Assembly: GCF_003116035.1 (NCBI RefSeq)
Contig: NZ_LGQW01000015.1
Location: 2,445,353 to 2,509,352 of the forward strand
Length of the DNA stretch: 64,000 nucleotides
Direction of reading: 5' to 3'
Source: Azospirillum sp. TSH64
GTDB lineage: Bacteria; Pseudomonadota; Alphaproteobacteria; Azospirillales; Azospirillaceae
Part shown: piece after piece, positions 29,043-39,097 of the stretch
How the letters are laid out: each line of letters begins with the position of its first letter
Numbering within the stretch: position 1 is the first letter of the stretch
Notes under the pieces: model-generated
The model's database searches: none
What the model was told of the DNA's origin: nothing
Seen by the model: only the letters and a program-made list of their open reading frames with translations
Translations under genes and position numbers: made by a program

Positions 29043-29541
29043 GGTGCGCTTTCTGGCAGCCCTTTGCCTGTGCGGACTGGTGCTGCCGGGGGCCGCGCCG
29101 GCGCTGGCCGGTGCGCTGGAGCGGACGGAGCCCGGCCATCAGGCGCCGCCGCAGCCGGGGGGCAACCTGCCCATCGCCCCGCCCATCGTGCAGTATGCGC
29201 TGCCCTCGCAATGGATGACGATCCGCTCCAAGGAGGACTGGCGCAAGGCCGGCACCTTCGAGAAGGAGCTGAGCAAGGATTGCGCCGCCCTGCGCTTCGG
29301 TGAAATCGAGCCGATGCGCTTCCGCGCCTATTACAATGGCGAGGTGCTGGGCGTCGCCTTCGGCCATGGGCTGAACCTGCGCGACCCCGGCAGGAAGGCC
29401 GACCGCAAGAAGATCTACCTGTTCCGCAACGGCGATTCGACCAACTGCACCGTGCAGTCGATGGACAACAAGGACCCGCGGGTGAACCCTGCCGGCAACC
29501 AGGCCGCCACCCCGGCCGCCGGCGGGTTCAAGAAGTATTAG
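29029..29541 (+). CDS. Secreted or periplasmic hypothetical protein
   Basis: The protein is 170 residues from the ATG at 29029 (AAGGAG ten bases upstream; a GTG at 29020 is too close to that site). It has a Sec signal peptide ([20 protein letters not shown], cleavage before GALER). The mature part is about 145 residues, with Pro/Gln-rich ends and a central region [20 protein letters not shown]. Two Cys in the mature part (C of SKDCAALRF and NCTVQS) may form a disulfide. Its stop overlaps the convergent lipB stop. Confidence 0.75.
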   Translation: MSGFEVRFLAALCLCGLVLPGAAPALAGALERTEPGHQAPPQPGGNLPIAPPIVQYALPSQWMTIRSKEDWRKAGTFEKELSKDCAALRFGEIEPMRFRAYYNGEVLGVAFGHGLNLRDPGRKADRKKIYLFRNGDSTNCTVQSMDNKDPRVNPAGNQAATPAAGGFKKY

Positions 29542-30272
29542 ACTTCCGACCCATCCCGCATCTCGCCGCCGAACACCTCCGGCCAGGCCGCGATCAGGGC
29601 GGAGTCCACATCCTCCATCGTCACCAACTGGCCCAGCGCCACGATGGAGGTGACGCCATGCTCGGCGATGCCGCAGGGGACGATGCCGCCGAAATGGGAC
29701 AGGTCCGGCTCGACGTTCAGGGCGATGCCGTGGAAGCTGACCCAGCGGCGCACCCGCACGCCGATGGCGGCGATCTTGTCCTCCTGCCCTTTCAGCCCGC
29801 CATAGGGCTGCTTGTCGACCCAGATGCCGACGCGCCCCTCGCGCCGCTCGCCCTTGATGTTGAAGGAGGCGAGCGTGCGGACGATCCACTCCTCCAGGTC
29901 GCGGACGAAGCCGCGGATGTCGGCGCCGCGCGCCTTCAGGTCCAGCATGACGTAGGCCACCCGCTGTCCCGGCCCGTGATAGGTGTACTGGCCGCCGCGG
30001 CCGCTGCGGTAGACGGGGAAGCGGTCGGCCTCCAGCAGATCCTCGTCCCTGGCACTGGTACCGGCGGTGTAGAGCGGCGGATGTTCCAGCAGCCAGACCA
30101 GTTCGGGTGCCGTGCCGGCGCGGATCGCCTCGACGCGGGCCTCCATCTCGGCGATGGCGTCGGGGTAGGGCACAGGCTCGTCGGAAATGCGCCACTCGAT
30201 CGGCTGCCGGGCGGCGGAGGTGTCGGGCTGACTGGCGGACAGGCTGGCAGGCTGGCTTGTCAGGGAGGTCAT
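29538..30272 (-). CDS. lipB: Octanoyltransferase LipB
   Basis: This 244-residue enzyme moves the octanoyl group from acyl carrier protein to lipoyl domains. It has the motifs [30 protein letters not shown] (catalytic Lys) and [11 protein letters not shown] (acyl-carrying Cys). The ATG at 30272 starts an N-terminal extension of about 24 Ser/Gln/Ala-rich residues before the conserved domain. The stop overlaps that of the plus-strand secreted protein by three bases. The lipoyl-dependent enzyme gene lpdA is elsewhere in this window, at 61153. Confidence 0.95.
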   Translation of the reverse strand: MTSLTSQPASLSASQPDTSAARQPIEWRISDEPVPYPDAIAEMEARVEAIRAGTAPELVWLLEHPPLYTAGTSARDEDLLEADRFPVYRSGRGGQYTYHGPGQRVAYVMLDLKARGADIRGFVRDLEEWIVRTLASFNIKGERREGRVGIWVDKQPYGGLKGQEDKIAAIGVRVRRWVSFHGIALNVEPDLSHFGGIVPCGIAEHGVTSIVALGQLVTMEDVDSALIAAWPEVFGGEMRDGSEV

Positions 30273-30352
30273 TCGATGGGTTCTCTGATGGCATCGGCGG
30301 ACCGGCCGGAGGGCCGTTCCGAATTTTTCTTCGCAGAAGATGATTGTAGCGC

Positions 30353-30381
30353 TTGATCGACCGTCGGGAAGCTGATATCTA
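30353..30381 (+). promoter_or_regulatory. Sigma-70-type promoter for tRNA-Leu
   Basis: A -35 box TTGATC (30353-30358) and a -10 box TATCTA (30376-30381) are spaced by exactly 17 bases. The predicted start near 30388 would give a leader of about 45 bases before the mature tRNA. Confidence 0.6.
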
Positions 30382-30434
30382 CCCGCTCCACCCGATGAGG
30401 CGCGCAAGCGAGCGTCGGGGACTACCAGCCTGAT

Positions 30435-30519
30435 GCGGTCGTGGCGGAATTGGTAGACGCGCAGCGTTGAGGTCGCTGTGGGGCAACCCGTGGAAGTTCG
30501 AGTCTTCTCGACCGCACCA
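30435..30519 (+). tRNA. tRNA-Leu (anticodon GAG)
   Basis: The acceptor stem GCGGTCG (30435-30441) pairs with CGACCGC (30509-30515), and an encoded ACCA follows. The D arm carries TGGCGGAATTGGTAGACGC, typical of class II tRNAs. The anticodon stem-loop CAGCG-TTGAGGT-CGCTG gives GAG, which reads CUC/CUU Leu. A long variable arm (GTGGGGCAACCCGTG) and the T loop TTCGAGT complete the fold. Length is 85 bases. Confidence 0.95.
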
Positions 30520-30567
30520 CTCTCCCATGCAGATGGGACCATCCCGGGGATACGGGAAAGACGAAAG

Positions 30568-30600
30568 GCCCGCAGGTCGCAAGACCGAGCGGGCTTTTTC
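30568..30600 (+). terminator. Intrinsic terminator after tRNA-Leu
   Basis: GCCCGC (30568-30573) pairs with GCGGGC (30589-30594). Inside, GGTC-GCAA-GACC extends the hairpin, and TTTTTC follows directly. Confidence 0.85.
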
Positions 30601-30626
30601 GTGTCCGGGCCCCGGCGTTGCTGGAT

Positions 30627-31340
30627 TTAGCCGGCCAGCGCGTGCAGCAGCTTCGATGCTCCGCCGGCGGCGCGGCGGACATCCTCGAACAGCACCATCA
30701 TCTCGTAGATCGCCAGGAAGGCGCCGCTGTAGAACCAGGGGCGCCAGCGATCCTCAATCCGGGCGACCAGCCGGTGGACGCCGTCCATCGGCAGCAGCCG
30801 GGCGACCGCGACGGCGCTGAGGATGCCCAGCAGCGCGCCGCCGGTGACGTCGCCAGGGTAATGCAGGCCGAGATAGACCCGCGGCAGCGAGATCACCAGC
30901 GCTGCCCACAGGCAGGCCAGCAGTCCCCACGGGCGGGAGGCGCGGACGAAGGTGGCGGCCAGTGCGAAGCCCAGGGCGGCATTGTCGCTGGGGAAGGAAC
31001 TCCAGTTCTTCAGCGCCTCGCGGCTCTGGCCGATGGGCGGGACGAAGGGCAGGCCGGCGTCGTGCAACGGTCGGGGCCGGGCCGGCATCACCGCCTGGAT
31101 CAGGATGGATGCCGCCACCGCCAGCACCACGGCGGCGATGGCGTCCACCACCAGCCGGCGTCCGCCCTGCGTGTCCTCCCGGCGGAACCAGAGCCACCAC
31201 AGCGCCGCGCTGAACAGGCCGAGCTTGACCAGATAGATGTTGGCGATCCCGCGCACCGCCATGTCCAACGCCGCGCTGTGCCCGGCAAACTGGTTCAGCC
31301 AGAGCAGCAGCGTCTGGTCGAGGCGATGCAGAGACTCCAC
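30627..31340 (-). CDS. PAP2-family membrane phosphatase with altered motif 2
   Basis: This 237-residue integral membrane protein has about six membrane segments and the PAP2 layout. Motif 1 is PARPRPL, motif 2 is SFPSDNA (near 117) and motif 3 is RVYLGLHYPGDV. The family's motif 2 is PSGH, or PSDH in undecaprenyl-pyrophosphatase-like members; here the conserved His is Asn. Motif 3, with its nucleophilic His, is intact. The fold is clear but the activity is uncertain. Lipid phosphates such as undecaprenyl pyrophosphate are the usual substrates. Confidence 0.88.
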   Translation of the reverse strand: MESLHRLDQTLLLWLNQFAGHSAALDMAVRGIANIYLVKLGLFSAALWWLWFRREDTQGGRRLVVDAIAAVVLAVAASILIQAVMPARPRPLHDAGLPFVPPIGQSREALKNWSSFPSDNAALGFALAATFVRASRPWGLLACLWAALVISLPRVYLGLHYPGDVTGGALLGILSAVAVARLLPMDGVHRLVARIEDRWRPWFYSGAFLAIYEMMVLFEDVRRAAGGASKLLHALAG

Positions 31341-31728
31341 ACGGCGTCTCCTCGAAAGGACGGGAGGGAGGTGCCAAGTGTTGCGGTTTTATGACAAGGG
31401 CGGTCAATGGAGCATCGGAAGGCGCCATCCGGGTCAGGGACGGCGGCTTCGGGGTGCCTCTCCCGCCGATGCCTCGCGCTGGCGCCGGGCCATACACTCC
31501 CGATTGCAGACAGCGGGTGGCTTCATGAGATGAAGAAGCATTTGATATCGATGTCGATAATATGAAGAAAATATAATCGGCTGAATGATGCTGTCAGAGA
31601 ACAATTGCCCTGCTGTTTTCTGTCCTACTCTTGCCGCTTATCGAAAGTGGTAATATCCTGCGCTGCGAGAGGCGGAGTGGATGGCGATAAGCCAAGCCAT
31701 TCAAGATACGGATTGCATGGGGGATTTG
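31341..31728. other. Intergenic region with AT-rich tract and a dyad
   Basis: These 388 bases between a minus-strand and a plus-strand gene hold no gene that I can support. About 31530-31580 is strikingly AT-rich for this genome. It contains the dyad TATCGA-TG-TCGATA (about 31546-31559) and a TATAAT at about 31572-31577 with no well-spaced -35 box. It probably carries the promoter and an operator for the downstream small membrane protein. Confidence 0.45.
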
Positions 31729-32049
31729 ATGGCGACTGTCGTGATGATGAAGCACCCGCAGACGGGGCTTACCAAGAAGGGGCTGGTCGGGTTCAGCTGG
31801 ACCACGCTGTTCTTCGGCGGCTTTCCTGCCCTGTTCCGCGGCGACTGGGGAATGGGCCTTCTCCTGACGCTGCTGGCCTTCTTCACCGGTAACATTTCCA
31901 GCATCATCGCCGCGTTTCTCTACAACAAGAGCTACACGTCCAAGCTGATCGAGAAGGGCTACGTCTTCGCCGATACCGAGGCGTTGAACAGCCTGGCCCG
32001 CGCCAAGCTCGGCGTCGATACGGGTGCCGCGGTGCCGAACCCGACCTGA
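31729..32049 (+). CDS. Small conserved membrane protein (106 residues)
   Basis: The protein reads MATVVMMKHPQTGLTKKGLV, then GFSWTTLFFGGFPALFRGDW, a membrane segment LLLTLLAFFTGNISSIIAAF, and LYNKSYTSKLIEKGYVF. The pattern (a short TG-x-KK strand, GFSWTxLFF, a membrane hairpin, YNKxYxxxLLxKGF) is one I know from a widespread family of small uncharacterised proteins. Two further ATG codons upstream (31681, 31717) are in frame; 31729 has a GGGGGA site. It ends just before a very strong terminator. Confidence 0.8.
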   Translation: MATVVMMKHPQTGLTKKGLVGFSWTTLFFGGFPALFRGDWGMGLLLTLLAFFTGNISSIIAAFLYNKSYTSKLIEKGYVFADTEALNSLARAKLGVDTGAAVPNPT

Positions 32050-32076
32050 TCGGTCGTGACCGTTCGATCTCGAGGC

Positions 32077-32126
32077 GGAAAAGACGAAGGGCGGTGCACG
32101 GTGCGGCACCGCCCTTCGTCTTTTCC
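32077..32126. terminator. Bidirectional terminator with a perfect 21-bp stem
   Basis: Positions 32077-32097 and 32106-32126 are exact reverse complements, with an 8-base loop (ACGGTGCG). The outer end of each arm holds the A or T run (GGAAAAGACG / CGTCTTTTCC), so the hairpin can end both the plus-strand membrane protein gene and the convergent STAS gene. Confidence 0.9.
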
Positions 32127-32141
32127 GGCCCCTTGTCCTTT

Positions 32142-32444
32142 TCAGCGGAACTCGATGTATCGGTCCAGCGTGGCGCGGCGCAGCGCGCGGACGATGTGAG
32201 GGGGCGCGCCGCTGGCGACGATGTGGCCGCCGGCCTCCCGGCAGCGGTTGGCCAGGATGAACATCATCCCGATGGCGGCGGAATCGATGAAGGTGACGAA
32301 ACGCAGGTCGATCCGGACCACCGGTTTGGCCGCGAAATCCCAGTCGCGCAGCATGTCGTGGAAGCGGTTGCCATCCTCATAGGTGCAGCGGCCGGACAAC
32401 AGGATGCCGTCGCAACCGTCGACAGTGGTGAAGGCATACTCCAT
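32142..32444 (-). CDS. STAS-domain protein (anti-anti-sigma-like)
   Basis: This is a 100-residue single STAS domain: LLSGRCTYEDGNRFHDMLRD, then VVRIDLRFVTFIDSAAIGMM, where the Ser of DSAAIGM is the usual phosphorylated position. Such proteins act as anti-anti-sigma factors or as parts of signalling modules. No anti-sigma or phosphatase gene is adjacent. The open frame extends far upstream antisense to mgtE, but only the part from the ATG at 32444 is meaningful. It is divergent from mgtE. Confidence 0.85.
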   Translation of the reverse strand: MEYAFTTVDGCDGILLSGRCTYEDGNRFHDMLRDWDFAAKPVVRIDLRFVTFIDSAAIGMMFILANRCREAGGHIVASGAPPHIVRALRRATLDRYIEFR

Positions 32445-32798
32445 CGGCCCGTCCTGTCCCTCTCCCCATGATGCGGCGCCTGCGATGCGCTGCGGGCCTA
32501 TGGGAGCATGAAGGGTTGCGGCGGTGCAAGGGTATGGTGGCAAAAGCGGCCGAGCCGGCCGGCCCCTGCCGAAGCGGGCTGGACAAACGGAGGCGGCGCC
32601 TCTATGTCGGGGTCGCTTCCGCCGACACCGGTCCCGTTCCCTTGCAGCGGATTTCCGGAACCGGCCGGAAGGCTTCCACAACCCGCAAACCCTGAACGCC
32701 GCCGGCCACCGTCCGATGTCGCGGAGCCGTCTGCCGTTCCCTTGCCGCCGCTTCGGCTTGGCATCCTGGGATTGCATCGTCGAAGGGAGGGTGCCGGC
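32445..32798. other. Divergent region between STAS gene and mgtE
   Basis: The 354 bases contain a plus-strand frame in phase with mgtE, but its codons are Pro/Arg-rich and unlike a protein domain. I see no magnesium riboswitch (M-box) pattern and no clear promoter boxes. Confidence 0.45.
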
Positions 32799-34238
32799 AT
32801 GCACACCGATCCCCATGCACCGGTTCCGCGGACGGACAGCGCCGCCAGCGCCCATGGTCATGCCCAGGGACAGGGCCTGGAGGCGGAGGACGAACGTCGC
32901 TACGGCGTCGAGCCGGAGTTCGTGGAGGCGATCGCCGGCCTGCTGCGCGCCCGCGAGCGCGATGCCGTGCTGGCGCGGCTGGACGGGCTGCATGCCGCCG
33001 ACATCGCCGACCTGATCGAACAGGCGGAGCCGGCCGAGCGCGCCGACCTGATCGACCTGCTGCCCACCGAGCTGGATGGCGAGGTGCTGTCCTACCTGAA
33101 CCCGGACCTGCGCGAATCGCTGATCGGGCGGTTCGAGCCGCAGGAACTGGCCGACGCCGTCGCCGACCTCGACACCGACGACGCGGTGGAGCTGATCGAG
33201 GATCTGGACGCGGAGACGCGGGCGCAGATCCTGGCGAAGCTGCCCGATGCCGAACGCGCCCTGGTCCAGGAGAACCTGACCTACGACGAGGACAGCGCCG
33301 GCCGCATGATGCAGCGCGAGCTGGTCGCGGTGCCGGAATTCTGGACGGTCGGCAAGACCATCGACTTCATCCGGGCGGCGACCGACACGCTGCCGGAGGA
33401 TTTCTACGACATCTTCATCGTCGATCCGATGCACCGGGTGGTCGGGGCCGTGCCGCTGTCGCGCCTGCTGCGCCAGCGCCGGGCCGTGCGCATCGCCGAT
33501 CTGGTGACCGGCGAGGTCGACGCCATCCCCGCCACCATGGAGCGGGAGGAGGTGGCGAACCTGTTCCGTCAATATGCCCTGGTGTCGGCCCCGGTGGTCG
33601 ATGCCGCCGGCCGGCTGATCGGCGTCATAACCGTCGACGACGTAGTGCGCATCATCGACGAGGAGGCGGACGACGACCTGCGCAAGCTGAGCGGGTCGGG
33701 CGACAGCGGCGTGTTCAGCGGCATCGGCGACATCGCCCGCAGCCGTGTCGGCTGGCTGACCATCAACCTCGGCACCGCCTTCCTGGCCTCGGGCGTCATC
33801 TCGCTGTTCGAGGGCACCATCGAGCAGATCGTGGCGCTGGCGGTGCTGATGCCCATCGTCGCCTCGATGGGCGGCAATGCCGGCACCCAGACGCTGGCGG
33901 TCGTCGTCCGCGCGCTCGCGACTCACGACCTGTCGTCGGCCAACGCGATGCGCGTGGTGGGGAAGGAGCTGCTGGTCGGGCTGATCAACGGCGGCATCTT
34001 CGCCGTGATGGTCGGGCTGATCGCGCTGGTCTGGTACGGCCCGCTGATCGGCGTCGTCATCGGACTCGCCATGATCATCAATCTGGTGGTGGCGGGCCTG
34101 AGCGGAGCGCTGATTCCGCTGGGTCTGGAAAAGCTGGGGGTGGACCCGGCGGTGTCGAGTGCGGTGTTCCTGACGACGGTGACGGACGTCGTCGGCTTCC
34201 TGGCATTCCTCGGGCTGGCGTCGGTGTTTTTGCTGTAG
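32799..34238 (+). CDS. mgtE: MgtE magnesium transporter
   Basis: From the ATG at 32799 (GGGAGG eight bases upstream) the protein has 479 residues. The order is an N-terminal superhelical MgtE_N domain (about 45-160, with TDDAVELIEDLDAETRAQIL), paired CBS domains (about 165-290) and a C-terminal region of five membrane helices. The last includes the signature MPIVASMGGNAGTQTLAVVV, which lines the Mg pore. The N and CBS domains act as the Mg sensor in the family. The first 45 residues are His/Gly/Ala-rich. Confidence 0.95.
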   Translation: MHTDPHAPVPRTDSAASAHGHAQGQGLEAEDERRYGVEPEFVEAIAGLLRARERDAVLARLDGLHAADIADLIEQAEPAERADLIDLLPTELDGEVLSYLNPDLRESLIGRFEPQELADAVADLDTDDAVELIEDLDAETRAQILAKLPDAERALVQENLTYDEDSAGRMMQRELVAVPEFWTVGKTIDFIRAATDTLPEDFYDIFIVDPMHRVVGAVPLSRLLRQRRAVRIADLVTGEVDAIPATMEREEVANLFRQYALVSAPVVDAAGRLIGVITVDDVVRIIDEEADDDLRKLSGSGDSGVFSGIGDIARSRVGWLTINLGTAFLASGVISLFEGTIEQIVALAVLMPIVASMGGNAGTQTLAVVVRALATHDLSSANAMRVVGKELLVGLINGGIFAVMVGLIALVWYGPLIGVVIGLAMIINLVVAGLSGALIPLGLEKLGVDPAVSSAVFLTTVTDVVGFLAFLGLASVFLL

Positions 34239-34246
34239 GGGAGAGT

Positions 34247-34268
34247 CTCCCCCGCGAGTGCGGGGGAG
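34247..34268. repeat. Perfect CTCCCCCGC hairpin between mgtE and accA
   Basis: CTCCCCCGC (34247-34255), loop GAGT, GCGGGGGAG (34260-34268). It lies between convergent genes and has no T run. It has the look of a dispersed short hairpin repeat that may help end transcripts. Confidence 0.6.
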
Positions 34269-34289
34269 GGCCGCACAGGGCTTCGGGCT

Positions 34290-35246
34290 TCAGCCCAGGC
34301 CCTTCTGCCCCATCTCCAGGAACTTCTCGCGGCGCTTGGCGCGCAGGGTGACGCCGTCCAGCCCGTCCATTTCGCCCAGCGACTCCTCGATGCAGTCGCC
34401 CAGCTTCCTGATCGTCTCGGCCGGGTCGCGGTGGGCGCCGCCGATGGGCTCGCTCACCACATGGTCGATGACGCCCAGTTCCTTCAGGTCCTGGCTGATC
34501 AGGCGCAGCGCGATGGCCGCCTCGCCCGCCATGTCGGAGCTGCGCCACAGGATCGACGCGCAGCCTTCCGGCGAGATCACCGAATAGATCGCGTGTTCCA
34601 GCATCAGCACGCGGTCGGCGGTGGCGATCGCGATGGCGCCGCCCGAGCCGCCTTCGCCGATGACCGAGGCGACCATCGGCACGTTCAGCCGCAGGCAGCG
34701 CTCGATGCTCTTGGCGATGGCCTCGGCCTGGCCGCGCTCCTCCGCCTGGACGCCGGGGAAGGCGCCGGCGGTGTCGACCAGCGAGACCACCGGCAGCTTG
34801 AAGCGGTCGGCCAGATCCATCAGGCGCTGGGCCTTGCGGTAGCCTTCCGGCTTCGCCATGCCGAAATTGTGGCGGACGCGCGTTTCGGTGTCGTTGCCCT
34901 TCTCCTGGCCGATCACCACCACGGACCGGCCGCGGAAGCGACCCAGACCGCCGATGACCGCACGGTCCTCGGCGAAATGGCGGTCGCCGGCCAGCGGCGT
35001 GAAGTCCTCGATCAGGCCATGCACATAGTCCAGGCAGTGCGGCCGATTGGGGTGGCGGGCCACCTGTACCTTCTGCGCGGGCGTGAGCTTGGCGTAGGTC
35101 TGCCGCAGGAGCTTGTCGACCTTGGCCTGCAGCTTGGCGACCTCGTCGGCGATGTTGATGTCGCCGGCGTTGGTCAGATGCCGCAACTCCTCGATCTTGC
35201 CTTCAAGCTCGGCGATGGGCTTTTCGAATTCCAGGAAGGTCTGCAT
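34290..35246 (-). CDS. accA: Acetyl-CoA carboxylase carboxyltransferase subunit alpha
   Basis: The 318-residue protein starts [20 protein letters not shown], the standard AccA N-terminus. Carboxyltransferase motifs include [20 protein letters not shown] and [18 protein letters not shown]. With AccD it transfers the carboxyl group from biotin to acetyl-CoA, the first step of fatty acid synthesis. Neither accD nor the biotin subunits are in the window. The frame extends upstream to 35339 with Arg-rich residues and no family match. Confidence 0.96.
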   Translation of the reverse strand: MQTFLEFEKPIAELEGKIEELRHLTNAGDINIADEVAKLQAKVDKLLRQTYAKLTPAQKVQVARHPNRPHCLDYVHGLIEDFTPLAGDRHFAEDRAVIGGLGRFRGRSVVVIGQEKGNDTETRVRHNFGMAKPEGYRKAQRLMDLADRFKLPVVSLVDTAGAFPGVQAEERGQAEAIAKSIERCLRLNVPMVASVIGEGGSGGAIAIATADRVLMLEHAIYSVISPEGCASILWRSSDMAGEAAIALRLISQDLKELGVIDHVVSEPIGGAHRDPAETIRKLGDCIEESLGEMDGLDGVTLRAKRREKFLEMGQKGLG

Positions 35247-35439
35247 GCCGGACACAGGTGGTTGGCGAGGCGCACGAAAAATCGCGCGCTTGGTAGCACG
35301 CCCGGCGCGCCTGCGCCACAGCGGAAAGATGCGGGGCACCCCGGGAAGGGTTCCGCGACGAACCCACAGGGTTTATCCTCATCCGCCGGGAAATTCCAAG
35401 CCTAATCGTTGTCCCGGTTGATCGAGGCGATCCCACCCC

Positions 35440-36192
35440 ATGCGCTCCTTCAAGGACCATTTCTCCGGCCATGCCGGCGACTACCGCGCCTTCCGGCCGA
35501 GCTATCCGCCCGGATTGGCAGCCGCCCTGGCCGATGCGGCACCGGCGCGCGGGTTGGCCTGGGACGTCGGCTGCGGCAACGGGCAGTTCTCCGTGGCGCT
35601 GGCCGGGCAGTTCGCGGCGGTCCAGGCCACCGACGCCAGCGCGGAGCAGATCGCGCAAGGCCAAGCGCATGACCGCGTCCGCTATGCCGTCGCCCCGGCG
35701 GAGCAAAGCGGCCTCCCCGACGGCTGCTGCGACCTGATCGTCGCGGCGCAGGCGGCGCACTGGTTCGACCTCGGGCGCTTCTATGCCGAGGTGCGGCGGG
35801 TGGCGAAGCCGGGGGCGGCGGTGGCGCTGGTCTGCTACGGCCGCCAGTGGCTGGACGATCCCGTTCTGGATCCGGTGGTGGAGCGGTTCCACAACGGCAC
35901 GCTGGGGCCTTACTGGCCGGCCGACCGCTGGAAGGTGATCGAGGGCTATCGCGGCATGGACTTCCCGTTTCCGGAACTGCCGGTGCCGCCGCTGGCGATG
36001 GAGGCGGCGTGGCCGCTGCCGCGGCTGCTCGGCTACATGAACACCTGGTCGGGGGTGAAGGCGGCGACCAGGGCGCTGGGCAGCAACCCGCTGGAGGAGT
36101 TTGCCGAGGAGATCGCGCCGCTGTGGGGCGACCCGGAGACCGAGCGGCGGATCCGCTGGCCGCTGACGGTCCGGCTGGGGCGGCTGGGGTAG
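35440..36192 (+). CDS. Class I SAM-dependent methyltransferase
   Basis: The protein is 250 residues. It begins FKDHFSGHAGDYRAFRPSYP and has the SAM loop AWDVGCGNGQFSVALAGQF and the acidic end of strand 2 in ATDAS. The FKDHFS..A..Y..FRP start is typical of the Methyltransf_11 group that includes yeast Crg1/Tmt1-like small-molecule methyltransferases. Substrate unknown. A weak C/G hairpin at 36191-36210 separates it from the convergent aceB. Confidence 0.88.
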   Translation: MRSFKDHFSGHAGDYRAFRPSYPPGLAAALADAAPARGLAWDVGCGNGQFSVALAGQFAAVQATDASAEQIAQGQAHDRVRYAVAPAEQSGLPDGCCDLIVAAQAAHWFDLGRFYAEVRRVAKPGAAVALVCYGRQWLDDPVLDPVVERFHNGTLGPYWPADRWKVIEGYRGMDFPFPELPVPPLAMEAAWPLPRLLGYMNTWSGVKAATRALGSNPLEEFAEEIAPLWGDPETERRIRWPLTVRLGRLG

Positions 36193-36227
36193 GGGGCGTT
36201 GCGTCCCCCTCCTTGACGCTTCGCCTT

Positions 36228-37832
36228 TTACGCTCCCTCCGCCACCACCCGCTCATAGGCCGGCAGGGTCAGGAAGTCGGTGAAGTCCTCCCGCGCGACC
36301 AGATCGCGGAACAGGGCCGCGGCGTCGGTGTAGCGGCCCCCGGCGTAGGCTTCGGCGCCGACGCGGGCCTTCCAGGCCGACAGCTCCCCGGCGATGACGC
36401 GGTCGACGAGGTCCAGCGTCACGGCCTGACCGTCGTCCAGCGCGGTGCCGGTGTGGAGCCATTGCCAGAGCTGGGTGCGGCTGATCTCCGCCGTGGCGGC
36501 GTCCTCCATCAGGTTGAACAGCGGGACACAGCCCTGGCCGCGCAGCCACGCCTCGATATAGCCGATGCCGACCGCCACATTGTTGCGCAGGCCCGCCTCG
36601 GTCTTCGGCCCGGCGGGCACCGCCAGCAGGTCGGCGGCGGTGACGCTCACGTCGGTGCGCTTGCGGGCGATCTGGTTCGGCGTCGGCATGTAGGCGTCGA
36701 ACACCTCGCGCGCCACCGGGACCAGCCCGGGATGTGCGACCCAGGTGCCGTCATGGCCGTTGGACGCCTCGCGCTCCTTGTCGGCGCGCACGCGGGAGAA
36801 GGCGACCTCGTTGGCCTCCGGGTTGTCCTTGACCGGGATGAAGGCGGCCATGCCGCCGATGGCCGGCGCGTTGCGGCGGTGGCAGGTCTTGACCGCCAGC
36901 TGGCTGTAGGCCGACAGGAAGGGGGTGGCCATCGTCACCTCCGCCCGGTCGGGCATGACGGCGGCGGGGTCCTTGCGGAACTTCTTGATGAAGCTGAAGA
37001 TATAGTCCCAGCGGCCGCAGTTCAGGCCGGCGGAATGCTCGCGCAGCTCATACAGGATCTCGTCCATCTCGAAGGCGGCGAGGATGGTCTCGATCAGCAC
37101 CGTCGCCTTGATCGAGCCGTGCGGCAGATGGAGATACTCCTCCGCCACCAGGAAGACCTCGCGCCACAGCCGCGCCTCGAAATGGCTTTCCAGCTTGGGC
37201 AGGTAGAAATAGGGGCCGCTGCCGCGCGCCAGCAGCTCCTTGGCGTTGTGGAAAACATGCAGGCCGAAGTCGAACAGCGCGCCCGACATCGGCTCGCCGT
37301 CCATCAGCACATGGCGCTCCTCCAGATGCCAGCCGCGCGGCCGGACCTTGAGCACGGCGGTCTTGTCTCCGAGGCGGTATTTCTTCCCGCTGGCCGGATC
37401 CTCGTGGGCGATGGTCCGGCGCACCGCGTCGCGGATGTTGATCTGCCCCTCGACCAGATTGGTCCAGGTCGGGCAGGTGGCATCCTCGTAATCGGCCATG
37501 AAGAGCTTGGCGCCGCTGTTCAGCGCGTTGATGACCATCTTGCGGTCGACCGGGCCGGTGATCTCCACCCGGCGGTCGAGCAGGTCGACGGGCAGCGGGC
37601 TGATCGTCCAGTCGGCGTCGCGGATCGCGCGGGTTTCCGGCAGGAAGTCGGGCTTGTGGCCCTGGTCGAGCAATGCCTGCCGCTTGGTCCGCACATCCAG
37701 CAGCCGCAGCCGTTCGCCGCCGAAGCGCCCCTCCAGCTCCGCTAGAAAGGCCATCGCCTCCGGCGTCAGGATCTCCTCGAAACCGGGCTTGATCGGACCG
37801 CGGACCTCAAGACCCGACATGCTGGTGACCAT
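36228..37832 (-). CDS. aceB: Malate synthase A
   Basis: The product is 534 residues from the ATG at 37832 (GGGGAG upstream); an earlier ATG at 37847 adds five residues. Family blocks are ATCPTWTNLVEGQINIRDAV, YFYLPKLESHFEARLWREVF and GLNCGRWDYIFSFIKKFRKD. It condenses glyoxylate with acetyl-CoA in the glyoxylate cycle, allowing growth on acetate or fatty acids. Isocitrate lyase is not in the window. Its length suits the A isoform and not the 720-residue G isoform. Confidence 0.96.
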   Translation of the reverse strand: MVTSMSGLEVRGPIKPGFEEILTPEAMAFLAELEGRFGGERLRLLDVRTKRQALLDQGHKPDFLPETRAIRDADWTISPLPVDLLDRRVEITGPVDRKMVINALNSGAKLFMADYEDATCPTWTNLVEGQINIRDAVRRTIAHEDPASGKKYRLGDKTAVLKVRPRGWHLEERHVLMDGEPMSGALFDFGLHVFHNAKELLARGSGPYFYLPKLESHFEARLWREVFLVAEEYLHLPHGSIKATVLIETILAAFEMDEILYELREHSAGLNCGRWDYIFSFIKKFRKDPAAVMPDRAEVTMATPFLSAYSQLAVKTCHRRNAPAIGGMAAFIPVKDNPEANEVAFSRVRADKEREASNGHDGTWVAHPGLVPVAREVFDAYMPTPNQIARKRTDVSVTAADLLAVPAGPKTEAGLRNNVAVGIGYIEAWLRGQGCVPLFNLMEDAATAEISRTQLWQWLHTGTALDDGQAVTLDLVDRVIAGELSAWKARVGAEAYAGGRYTDAAALFRDLVAREDFTDFLTLPAYERVVAEGA

Positions 37833-37922
37833 CGTGCTGCTCCCCATCCCGTATCGTGGCGAACCGCTCTGCCGGCGGTTGGCAACTGGTATAACACGGC
37901 AAACGAGCAGCCCGGGGACGGC

Positions 37923-38963
<1,041 letters not shown>

Positions 38964-39039
38964 CGTGGATTTTGCCAATGGTTCGCTGATTTGACGACTA
39001 TATCGTCCAAATGGCGATGCGGCAATCCACGGGTTTGAG

Positions 39040-39081
39040 CAGTGCGAACTGCCCGATGTCCAGGCGTTCCAACGGGTTGGA
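39040..39081. promoter_or_regulatory. Candidate PspF-binding dyads
   Basis: Two inverted repeats lie upstream of the sigma-54 promoter: CAGT-GCGA-ACTG (39040-39051) and TCCAAC-GG-GTTGGA (39068-39081). They fall about 85-43 bases before the predicted start, a little closer than the usual enhancer distance. Assignment to PspF is an inference from position. Confidence 0.5.
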
Positions 39082-39097
39082 GCCTTTTCGGCCGAAC

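Noticed and set aside
32445-32798. Possible magnesium riboswitch before mgtE
   Set aside because: No conserved M-box pieces or paired architecture could be found by eye, and the leader is very GC-rich coding-like sequence.
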